This document shows positions 1-5,654 of a DNA stretch of 7,512 nucleotides, in pieces. Location: NCBI GenBank assembly GCA_002700125.1, contig PACM01000013.1, forward strand, positions 1 through 7,512, in the 5' to 3' direction. This stretch comes from Dehalococcoidia bacterium. Lineage in GTDB: Bacteria > Chloroflexota > Dehalococcoidia > Lucifugimonadales > Lucifugimonadaceae. Numbering within the stretch: position 1 is the stretch's first letter; every line of letters begins with the position of its first letter. The translations under genes and the position numbers were made by a program. Under the pieces are notes generated by a model. It did no database searches. It was not told where the DNA came from and was given only the letters and a program-made list of their open reading frames with translations.

Positions 1-8
1 ATCCCATT

Positions 9-848
9 CTATTCCTTTGCTTCCTTCAGGTCCTTTGCTTCTTTCAGGTCCTGTGCTTCTTTCAGATCCTGTGCTTCTTTCAGGTCCTGTGCTTCTTTCA
101 GGAGTTTTTCTTTCGCTTGTTTAGCTTTCTCCTCTTGAATTTGAGAAAATTTTGTCTTGCCCTCAATCACTGAATCTGCAATAAATTTTGTAATTAGTCC
201 AATGGACTTCAACGCATCATCATTGCCCGGAATTGGAACGTTAATCTTACTAGGATCACTGTTCGTATCAACTATGGCTACGATTGGTACTCCTAGTTTC
301 AGGGCTTCGTTGACTGCATTAAACTCCATTTCGGTATCGACTATAAAAATAACTGCAGGTATTTTTTCAATGCCTATCAAGCCTCCGAAAAATTTCTTTA
401 ATTTCTTTAATTTGGTAGCAATCACTTGCAGTTCTCTTTTTGTATTATTTTGAGTATCAGGATCAGCAACTCTAGCCTCAAATCTTTCGATAGCATTAAT
501 CCGTGTCTTCATTGTATTGAAGTTTGTCAGCATACCTCCAAGCCATCTCTGTTTGACATAGAAACTTTCACATCGTTCTGCTTCTTCTTGGATAGTTGAT
601 TGAGCTTGGAGTTTAGTACCGACAAACAAGCACTCTCCCCCTGCCCCAACAATGTCTACGATCAGTTTTTTTGCTTCTTCGAGCTGCTCGATTGTTTTCT
701 CAAGATCAATAACGTGAGTTTTGGATTTCTTGGTAAATATAAAGGAGTCCATTTTAGGATTCCATTTGCGTGTAGGATGACCAAAGTGAACCCCTGCCTC
801 GAAAAGGGTTCTGAGGCTTATTTGATCAGCTGTCAATAATTCATCCAA
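9..848 (-). CDS. rpsB: 30S ribosomal protein S2 with a repeat-extended C-terminus
   Basis: Structural protein of the small ribosomal subunit that helps recruit S1 and mRNA. The 279-residue product carries clear S2 family blocks: AGVHFGH at residues 18-24, WNPKM at 29-33, QRWLGGMLTNF in the middle, and IVDTNSDP followed by IPGNDDA near the end of the core. The start is TTG (846-848), giving MDELLTADQ. There is an in-frame stop upstream and no in-frame ATG or GTG between it and the TTG, and S2 proteins normally begin about this far ahead of AGVHFGH. Only a weak GAG precedes the start. The core is followed by a Lys/Glu/Ala-rich tail that ends in five hexapeptide repeats (see the repeat entry). 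The window ends 8 bp beyond the stop, so the usual downstream partner tsf cannot be checked. Identification is very secure; only the start codon is somewhat uncertain. Confidence 0.97.
   Translation of the reverse strand: MDELLTADQISLRTLFEAGVHFGHPTRKWNPKMDSFIFTKKSKTHVIDLEKTIEQLEEAKKLIVDIVGAGGECLFVGTKLQAQSTIQEEAERCESFYVKQRWLGGMLTNFNTMKTRINAIERFEARVADPDTQNNTKRELQVIATKLKKLKKFFGGLIGIEKIPAVIFIVDTEMEFNAVNEALKLGVPIVAIVDTNSDPSKINVPIPGNDDALKSIGLITKFIADSVIEGKTKFSQIQEEKAKQAKEKLLKEAQDLKEAQDLKEAQDLKEAKDLKEAKE
13..102 (-). repeat. Five 18-bp tandem repeats at the 3' end of rpsB
   Basis: Five head-to-tail 18-bp units occupy 13-30, 31-48, 49-66, 67-84 and 85-102. They differ at only a few positions: T or G at the fifth base, C or T in the middle, A or G at the last. 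The array is in frame and encodes LKEAQD three times, then LKEAKD and LKEAKE, directly before the stop codon. Near-identity at DNA level, not only protein level, points to recent duplication by slippage or unequal exchange. The encoded segment is strongly helix-prone and alternates acidic and basic residues. Confidence 0.95.
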
Positions 849-897
849 TTTATACTCGATTCGGCTGTTACAAATTAACTAAAAAACTCCGTTGTGG

Positions 898-928
898 ATT
901 ATAGCACATTAAAATCATTTAAGTGTAA
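898..928 (-). promoter_or_regulatory. Predicted rpsB promoter (extended -10)
   Basis: Read on the minus strand, 898-903 is a perfect TATAAT preceded by TGC (904-906), which makes a consensus extended -10 element (TGnTATAAT). No good -35 box is visible; the nearest match is TTACAC (923-928) at a long 19-bp spacing, though extended -10 promoters can work without one. Transcription would start near 891 and give a leader of about 43 nt before the TTG start of rpsB. Predicted from motif and position only. Confidence 0.6.
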
Positions 929-935
929 GTTTCCA

Positions 936-944
936 TGGTAAAAT
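936..944 (+). promoter_or_regulatory. Predicted ccdA promoter (extended -10)
   Basis: TGGTAAAAT at 936-944 matches an extended -10 element (TG at 936-937, TAAAAT at 939-944) with no recognisable -35 box. Transcription would begin around 951, about 28 nt before the ATG at 979. It lies back to back with the predicted rpsB promoter, the two -10 boxes being about 35 bp apart, so RNA polymerase could hardly occupy both at once. Confidence 0.4.
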
Positions 945-978
945 ATTTTCAGGATGTTTTTTGTTTAAAACTCACCGA

Positions 979-1836
979 ATGAATAAAGTACTTCTAGACT
1001 CAAAATTTATAACCTTATGCTTAACGCTTATAATCGTAGGTATAACTTTAACCATTGAAAAATTGGCATCTACTCCCGTCAATTACGTTCTCAGCTTTTC
1101 AGGCTTTAGCTCCAATATAATCGCAGGAATACTAGATTTTTTCGGTTTAACTTACTCATTTGTCGCCGGTGTTTTGGCAGCTTTCAATCCATGTGGCATT
1201 GTAATGCTGCCAGCATACCTAGGTCTTTACATAAACAGAAAGGCTGGGGAGATTTCGGTTCCACCGCATAAAAAAATTACTAATTCGATCGGAGTGATAG
1301 TTTTCGTAGGGCTGGGTTTTATCTCTCTTTTTTCAGTAGTAGCGGTTCTAGTCACTCTCAGTTCAGAACTTGTAAGGGAATCAATCCCGATCATATGCAT
1401 AGCATTATCCATTCTAATTTTATATTTTGGAATAGCTGAGTTTCAGAATAAAAGTACATTCAGTACAGTAATTACACAGCTTAGTGCCAAAATCGGGAAC
1501 CCTAATAGTGCAAATCCTATGGCGTTCATTCTCTTCGGGATAAGTTACGGGTTAGCGTCAGTAGGATGTGCTCTCCCAATATTTATCTCAATGATCACTA
1601 GGACTCTAGATTCGCAGAACATACTGTCTACATTCTTGGACTTTCTTCTCTACTCCTTTGGAATGATTTTTGTGATTACCGTTTTAACCATAATGACGCT
1701 CATTTCGACGGATTATATAAAGAAATTGAATCTATTTTTTCGACGGTGGTCTCAAATAATATTTGGCACATTCTTAAGTATTGCAGGAGTATTTATGTTG
1801 GCCTACTGGATAATTGACATTAGGCTTGCGGTATAG
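979..1836 (+). CDS. ccdA: CcdA/DsbD-family transmembrane thiol-reductant transporter
   Basis: Integral membrane protein that moves reducing equivalents from cytoplasmic thioredoxin to the outer face of the membrane, where they keep apocytochrome c CXXCH cysteines reduced. With the ATG at 979 it has 285 residues and about six or seven hydrophobic segments. The two redox cysteines expected of the family are present, each in a helix near a proline: AAFNPCGIVMLPAYLG (codon 1192-1194) and GLASVGCALP (codon 1567-1569). An N-terminal extra hydrophobic segment precedes the core. Start choice is open: a TTG at 961 in the same frame has AGGA (951-954) six bases upstream and would add six residues, whereas the ATG has no Shine-Dalgarno but suits the predicted promoter. 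The gene stands alone but lies close to the ccm cluster. It ends 2 bp from the converging FAH gene. The family call is firm; substrate specificity is inferred. Confidence 0.85.
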   Translation: MNKVLLDSKFITLCLTLIIVGITLTIEKLASTPVNYVLSFSGFSSNIIAGILDFFGLTYSFVAGVLAAFNPCGIVMLPAYLGLYINRKAGEISVPPHKKITNSIGVIVFVGLGFISLFSVVAVLVTLSSELVRESIPIICIALSILILYFGIAEFQNKSTFSTVITQLSAKIGNPNSANPMAFILFGISYGLASVGCALPIFISMITRTLDSQNILSTFLDFLLYSFGMIFVITVLTIMTLISTDYIKKLNLFFRRWSQIIFGTFLSIAGVFMLAYWIIDIRLAV

Positions 1837-1838
1837 TT

Positions 1839-2588
1839 TCACACACAGCGGTTCTTAAGCAATCCAACCTTCTCAATTTCTACTTCAACTAAGTCGCCAG
1901 GCCTAATTTGTCCGGCCGTGCCAGAGGTTCCTGTGAAAATGCAGTCCCCCGGAAAGAGAGTTACATATTTTGTTATAAACTCTATAGTCTTCGGAATTGA
2001 CCAGATCATCTCACTGGTATTACAGCTTTGGACAATGTTTCCATTTATCCTGCCGGTAATATCTAAATTTTCAGGATCTATGCCCATAGTTAAAAAGGGG
2101 CCAATGGGAGAGAAGGTATCCGAGGATTTTGCCCTCCACCAACTCTTATCATCCTTCTGCCAATCTCTAGCGCTAACGTCATTTCCGCACGTATAACCCA
2201 AGACATAGTCGAAGGCTTCTTCAAGCTTAACGTTTTTGGCCAGTCTGCCCATAACCACTACCAGTTCTGATTCGGCATCCACCTTTTTTGAATCTCTCGG
2301 AATTACGATATCGTCCAAATGGCCGGTCAATGATGACAAGGTCTTATAGAAAGGCTCAGGCTGTTTTGGGGGAGCATCGCCCTGCAGATGAGAACCATAA
2401 TTTTTGGCCAATGCCAACATGCTACTAGGCTGCACAGGGGGTAGGATATCAACCTCTGCAAGATGAAAAAACTGATTGTTGGGCTCAATCTCTCCCTTAA
2501 ATATATCCCCCTCAATTACTTCGATTTCATCTCCATCCACTTTCCCGTTGAATATCTTTCCAGATTTTTCAAATCTTATTAATTGCAA
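1839..2588 (-). CDS. Fumarylacetoacetate hydrolase (FAH) family protein
   Basis: A 249-residue metal-dependent enzyme of the FAH superfamily, whose members hydrolyse acylpyruvates or fumarylacetoacetate, or isomerise and decarboxylate homoprotocatechuate-pathway intermediates. The N-terminal part (residues 1-50, starting MQLIRFEKSGK) is the small FAH cap region. The catalytic core follows: AKNYGSH (61-67), AESELVVVMG (105-114) with the expected metal ligands Glu106 and Glu108, GNDVSARDWQ (135-144) with ligand Asp137, KSSDTFSPIGP (154-164), and FTGTSGTAG (218-226) followed by PGDLVEVEI. Start is TTG (2586-2588); no in-frame ATG or GTG lies between it and an upstream stop, and the resulting N-terminus matches the family. 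It runs opposite to its neighbours and has no evident link to cytochrome maturation. The exact substrate cannot be told from the sequence. Confidence 0.88.
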   Translation of the reverse strand: MQLIRFEKSGKIFNGKVDGDEIEVIEGDIFKGEIEPNNQFFHLAEVDILPPVQPSSMLALAKNYGSHLQGDAPPKQPEPFYKTLSSLTGHLDDIVIPRDSKKVDAESELVVVMGRLAKNVKLEEAFDYVLGYTCGNDVSARDWQKDDKSWWRAKSSDTFSPIGPFLTMGIDPENLDITGRINGNIVQSCNTSEMIWSIPKTIEFITKYVTLFPGDCIFTGTSGTAGQIRPGDLVEVEIEKVGLLKNRCV

Positions 2589-2619
2589 ATTGCCATTCTT
2601 GTGTTGTTTTATTTCTCAG

Positions 2620-2647
2620 TTACCATTTCAGAATTATAGTTTATCAT
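2620..2647 (+). promoter_or_regulatory. Predicted promoter of the ccm operon
   Basis: TTACCA (2620-2625) and TATCAT (2642-2647) are separated by 16 bp and match 4/6 and 5/6 of the sigma-70 consensus. Transcription would begin near 2654, about 32 nt ahead of ccmA. TAAAAT at 2661-2666 is an alternative -10 with a poorer -35. The element overlaps the predicted divergent FAH promoter. Confidence 0.35.
2633..2638 (-). promoter_or_regulatory. Predicted -10 box for the FAH gene
   Basis: A perfect TATAAT on the minus strand lies about 45 bp upstream of the TTG start of the FAH gene. There is no convincing -35 box at 16-18 bp and no TGn extension, so this is only a candidate. It lies inside the spacer of the candidate ccm promoter on the other strand. 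Confidence 0.4.
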
Positions 2648-2685
2648 TGTAATGCAATCTTAAAATATTGAAATCACTAACCTAA

Positions 2686-3330
2686 ATGTTGTTGGAAGTA
2701 AGTAACATAAAAAAGAGTTTTCAAGATAATCTGGTCTTGGAGAATTTAAGTTTAAGTTTGGACTTAGAAGAAAGTATATGCATAACTGGTTCAAATGGTT
2801 CGGGCAAATCGACTTTATTAAAAATTTGTAGCGGACTTCTTCATCCCGACCAAGGCGCGGTAAACGTGCTGGAGAAAAGTTTTTTGAGTCAATCTCAAGG
2901 CCTTGAAATAAGGCGAAGGATCGGGGTTTTGCTGCACTCGAATATGCTCTATCCGACCTATACGGTTCGCCAAAATTTATACTTGTTTGCCAAGATATTA
3001 GGAATTATCGAATATAAGTCCAGAGTCGGTGAAATCGTTGAGCGCCTTGGGCTAGATGATTCAATGGATAAAGAAGTGCAAAAATTATCGAATGGAAATA
3101 AAAGAAAAGTTGGTTTGTGCAAAAGCCTTCTCAATGACCCTGACCTCCTTATTATAGATGAACCTGAATCAAATTTAGATGCAGAAAGCTTAAAAACAAT
3201 AGCTGGAATTTTAACGGATCGTGCCACAAGCGGCAAAGGAAATCTATTCACTTCTCATTCTGTCGAATTTTCTGCTCTATGCTCAACGAAATCATTTAAA
3301 ATAAGTTCAGGAAGCTTGGTTCTGTTATGA
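2686..3330 (+). CDS. ccmA: Cytochrome c biogenesis ABC transporter, ATP-binding subunit CcmA
   Basis: Cytoplasmic ATPase that pairs with CcmB; in System I its ATP hydrolysis drives release of haem-loaded CcmE from CcmC. The 214 residues hold one complete ABC domain: Walker A GSNGSGKST (35-43), a Q-loop region where His84 stands in LLHSNMLYP, an atypical signature LSNGN (134-138) in place of LSGGQ, Walker B LLIID (154-158) with catalytic Glu159, a D-loop NLDA (163-166) and switch His191 in TSHS. Length is normal for CcmA. The assignment as CcmA rather than a generic ABC-2 ATPase rests mainly on the next gene, an unmistakable ccmB, which it overlaps by 4 bp (ATGA, 3327-3330), implying coupled translation. 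No Shine-Dalgarno is seen before the ATG. It is the first gene of the operon. Confidence 0.9.
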   Translation: MLLEVSNIKKSFQDNLVLENLSLSLDLEESICITGSNGSGKSTLLKICSGLLHPDQGAVNVLEKSFLSQSQGLEIRRRIGVLLHSNMLYPTYTVRQNLYLFAKILGIIEYKSRVGEIVERLGLDDSMDKEVQKLSNGNKRKVGLCKSLLNDPDLLIIDEPESNLDAESLKTIAGILTDRATSGKGNLFTSHSVEFSALCSTKSFKISSGSLVLL

Positions 3331-4001
3331 GAAATTGGATCGAACTTTTATCAACACTGACTCTCAAAGATATAGGTCTCGAAATTAGAACTAAAGAGGT
3401 TTTTACCACAATTATCTTGTTTTCAATACTCGTAGTTTCAACATTTGCTATAACGTCAAATAATACATTGCAGATCCCTGAAAATGTTGGGGCGGGAATA
3501 ATCTGGGCTTCAGTTATATTTTCAGGGTCAATCGCGATGATTAAATTTTTTGCTTCTGAGATTGAAAATGAAACACTAGATGCAATGTTGCTGATGCCAG
3601 TACCGAGGGAACTCATTTTTTTCAGTAAGCTTTTTTCATTTTTCATCTTCTTGTCTATTTCTGAGATGGTCATATTCGCTACTTTCTCGGTCTTCTATAA
3701 TGTGAATGTTTTTTCTACGGACGTATTGCTTACTGCGGTTATCTTCAATTTTGGCTTTAGTTCAATTGGAACTTTTTTTGGGACCATAGTCGCCAAAGCT
3801 AAGTCCAAAGAGACTCTTCTGGCTTTGTTGATAGTGCCTATCCTGATACCGCTCGCGATGTTTGCAGTCGAGATCACGAGCGCAAATCTGGCTGGAGAGC
3901 AATCAGAAAATATCAAAACGTGGATTGGATTAGCGATTTCTTTTGATATAATTTTTGTTGTATTGCTTACATTTCTATTTGGAAAAATTGTGGAGGAATA
4001 A
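3327..4001 (+). CDS. ccmB: Haem exporter/cytochrome c maturation permease CcmB
   Basis: Membrane subunit of the CcmAB(CD) complex. The product has 224 residues, typical of CcmB, with about six hydrophobic helices. It shows the family layout: an N-terminal amphipathic stretch KDIGLEIRTKEVF leading into helix 1, then GAGIIWASVIFSG, the cytoplasmic segment with ENETLDAMLLMPVPRE (which probably contacts CcmA), SSIGTFFGTIVA, and a loop with KSKETLLALLIVPILIPL. These blocks are diagnostic for CcmB. It is translationally coupled to ccmA by a 4-bp ATGA overlap. A 39-bp gap then precedes ccmC; that gap contains no convincing promoter or terminator, so the genes probably share one transcript. Confidence 0.92.
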   Translation: MRNWIELLSTLTLKDIGLEIRTKEVFTTIILFSILVVSTFAITSNNTLQIPENVGAGIIWASVIFSGSIAMIKFFASEIENETLDAMLLMPVPRELIFFSKLFSFFIFLSISEMVIFATFSVFYNVNVFSTDVLLTAVIFNFGFSSIGTFFGTIVAKAKSKETLLALLIVPILIPLAMFAVEITSANLAGEQSENIKTWIGLAISFDIIFVVLLTFLFGKIVEE

Positions 4002-4040
4002 TATAAAGTTGACTAAAATTGCAAAGTTAATTCAGTTCTT

Positions 4041-4697
4041 ATGATCAGGCAGTTATATATAGTAGTTTCTGCGATCGTTTTTTTGGTTTCACTCTGGATG
4101 ATTTTCCTGTGGGTGCCGACTGAAATAAATCAGGGGGTCGTGCAGAGAATATTATACGTACACGTTCCGTTTGCCTGGGTATCAATGGTGGCAATAGTGG
4201 CTGTTGCTGTATACAGTGTTCTGTTTTTAGCAACCAAAAACCCAAAATGGGATAATTTTGCGCAGTCATTTGCAGAAGTCGGAGTGGTTGCAGCTATAGT
4301 TATGCTTGTATCGGGAATTGTGTGGGCCAGACCTGTATGGGGTGTTTTTTGGACTGGAGAGGCCAAGCTTACTACAGCGCTGATTTTATTCTTTATATAC
4401 TGTGCCTACTTAATGTTTAGGAGTTACTTTCCTGCAGGGGCAACAAGAAACAGGATAGCGGCCATAATTGCTGTTATAGGAGCAATAGACAGTCCAATAA
4501 TCTATTACGCTGCTCAAATATGGCAACAAAATCACCCTAGGGCCGTCGTGGGGCCTTTATCGACCCAAGAATCCAACTTGAACCCTGAAATGATGATAAC
4601 ACTCCTTATGTGCGTTCTATCAGTAACTCTTGTGTTTGCTGGAACAGTATGGATTCAAATCCAATCAAACAAATATCACGGAGCTGCAAATGCTTAA
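4041..4697 (+). CDS. ccmC: Haem-handling cytochrome c maturation protein CcmC (divergent WWD motif)
   Basis: Six-helix membrane protein that loads haem onto CcmE. The 218-residue product matches CcmC along its length: VQRILYVHVPFAW (34-46) with the first haem-ligand histidine at His41, VGVVAAIVMLVSGIVWARPVWG (residues 80-101, broken here only by the family numbering), and IWQQNHPRAVV (160-170) with the second ligand histidine at His165. The extracytoplasmic tryptophan-rich region between them, usually close to WGTWWVWDARLT, reads WGVFWTGEAKLT (100-111), so two of its tryptophans and its aspartate are replaced. AIDSPIIYYA (148-157) is the conserved segment ahead of the second ligand. The only in-frame start after an upstream stop is the ATG at 4041. 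It overlaps the next gene by 8 bp. Family identity is firm; how well it handles haem is an open question. Confidence 0.9.
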   Translation: MIRQLYIVVSAIVFLVSLWMIFLWVPTEINQGVVQRILYVHVPFAWVSMVAIVAVAVYSVLFLATKNPKWDNFAQSFAEVGVVAAIVMLVSGIVWARPVWGVFWTGEAKLTTALILFFIYCAYLMFRSYFPAGATRNRIAAIIAVIGAIDSPIIYYAAQIWQQNHPRAVVGPLSTQESNLNPEMMITLLMCVLSVTLVFAGTVWIQIQSNKYHGAANA

Positions 4698-5169
4698 GTA
4701 TTTTCTGATAATACTGGCTCTCTTTATTTCCTTCAGTTCTTATGAGAATCTAAAAGCAGATGAAGGAGAAGAAATTTTTTCAGGAGTAATCAGTCAAATA
4801 GATACAGATAGCGACGGAAAATTGGAAGCGGTACACATCCTCCTAAACGACGGAACAACAAAAAGATTTGAAGTATCTTCAGGAGAAAAACCTACTGAAT
4901 TCGGACTAGAGAATATCGCAGGAGAAAGGTGGGTAGGCAATCAAAACGCTCACCCAATAATGGCTGCAACTCAATTGGCAGAACACCAAAAACGCCTTGC
5001 TCCTATAACCGTAGTCTCAAAGGGGAATGAAGCCATGGAGATAGTAGACAAGGAACAGAGAAATGTTAGTACAAACCTAATCTACTTGTTCGTCTCCTTT
5101 GCAGTGGCTTGGCTCTCATTTTTTGGATACCTGTTTATAATAAGCGGAAGAATAAGAAGTAAGAATTAG
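4690..5169 (+). CDS. Exported protein with a C-terminal CcmD-like membrane helix
   Basis: This gene occupies the ccmD position between ccmC and ccmE. CcmD is normally a tiny single-helix protein that stabilises CcmC-CcmE complexes, but this product has 159 residues. The start is the ATG at 4690, preceded by GGAG; it begins with a hydrophobic signal or anchor (residues 1-17). Residues 28-110 look like a beta-rich extracytoplasmic domain: GVISQIDTDSDGKLEAVHI, then LLNDGTTKRFEV and an AGERWVG segment, a pattern that could be OB-like. A charged linker follows, and residues 129-159 form a helix NLIYLFVSFAVAWLSFFGY with a basic end (SGRIRSKN), resembling CcmD_alt-type CcmD proteins. If the N-terminal signal is cleaved, the C-terminal helix would point its basic tail into the cytoplasm, as in CcmD. 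The CcmD likeness is inferred from pattern and position; the central domain is unrecognised. Confidence 0.75.
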   Translation: MLKYFLIILALFISFSSYENLKADEGEEIFSGVISQIDTDSDGKLEAVHILLNDGTTKRFEVSSGEKPTEFGLENIAGERWVGNQNAHPIMAATQLAEHQKRLAPITVVSKGNEAMEIVDKEQRNVSTNLIYLFVSFAVAWLSFFGYLFIISGRIRSKN

Positions 5170-5180
5170 AGCAAGGGCAT

Positions 5181-5645
5181 ATGAGTAATCAAGGAAATCA
5201 GAAAGTTAGCCAGAAAGAGTCGGCGTACGTCTCAGTAAAAATCAAAATTGTTATCACCGCCATTGCTATATCGATCGCGGTTTTTTACCTAGGATTCTCC
5301 AGTTTTCAGACCGCTACAACAAAATATTTGAACGTAGAGGAAGCATTACAAAAATCTTCTCAAGGGGAAGCAAATAATCTGGGGATAATAGGCAAACTGG
5401 TGCCAAATTCGTTTCACCGCTCTACCGATGGTATGACTGCATATTTTAGTATAACCAATGAAGAATCCCTCGAAACACTTCCTGTGTCTTATTCTGGAGA
5501 GATAGGGGAAATATTTTTTAATCAGAACGCAGAAATCATAATAAGAGGTTCCATGCAGAGTGATGGACTCTTTAAAACTCAAGAGTTGTCAATTAAGTGT
5601 CCATCAAAATACGTAGACAATTATGAAGATGAAAAAGAATTATAA
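5181..5645 (+). CDS. ccmE: Cytochrome c maturation haem chaperone CcmE, CxxxY type
   Basis: Membrane-anchored haem chaperone that binds haem covalently on the outer face and passes it to the cytochrome c synthetase. The product has 154 residues: a short cytoplasmic N-terminus, one membrane helix (about 21-39), then an OB-fold domain with NLGIIGKLVPNSFHR (66-80), AYFSITNE, LPVSYSGEIGEIFF (100-113) and AEIIIRGSMQSDGLF (117-131), all in CcmE order. At the haem attachment site the usual HxxxY is replaced by Cys140-Pro-Ser-Lys-Tyr144; the cysteine codon is 5598-5600. From the literature, CxxxY CcmE proteins occur in archaea and some Desulfovibrio-type bacteria in a System I variant lacking CcmH. 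It starts 11 bp after the CcmD-like gene with AAGGG just upstream. Its tail is short and acidic. Confidence 0.92.
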   Translation: MSNQGNQKVSQKESAYVSVKIKIVITAIAISIAVFYLGFSSFQTATTKYLNVEEALQKSSQGEANNLGIIGKLVPNSFHRSTDGMTAYFSITNEESLETLPVSYSGEIGEIFFNQNAEIIIRGSMQSDGLFKTQELSIKCPSKYVDNYEDEKEL

Positions 5646-5654
5646 GCAAAAAAC

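Noticed and set aside
600..839. Open frame on the plus strand opposite rpsB
   Set aside because: It is an antisense shadow of a firmly identified gene; its translation has no recognisable features.
961..978. TTG at 961 as the ccdA start
   Set aside because: It has AGGA six bases upstream and remains possible, but the ATG at 979 gives a cleaner N-terminus and a more normal leader from the predicted promoter; kept as an alternative only.
1800..1880. Hairpin terminator at the ccdA-FAH junction
   Set aside because: I found no GC-rich inverted repeat followed by a T-run on either strand.
4009..4032. TTGACT followed by TTAATT in the ccmB-ccmC gap as an internal promoter
   Set aside because: The spacing is only 12 bp, too short for a sigma-70 promoter, and the genes look like one operon.
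4630..4689. TTG start for a longer CcmD-like protein
   Set aside because: It would place a polar stretch before the export signal and overlap ccmC by 68 bp; the ATG at 4690 starts directly at the hydrophobic segment and has GGAG upstream.
5346..5582. Open frame on the minus strand opposite ccmE
   Set aside because: Shadow of ccmE with a Cys/His/Tyr-scattered, unstructured-looking translation and no start signals.
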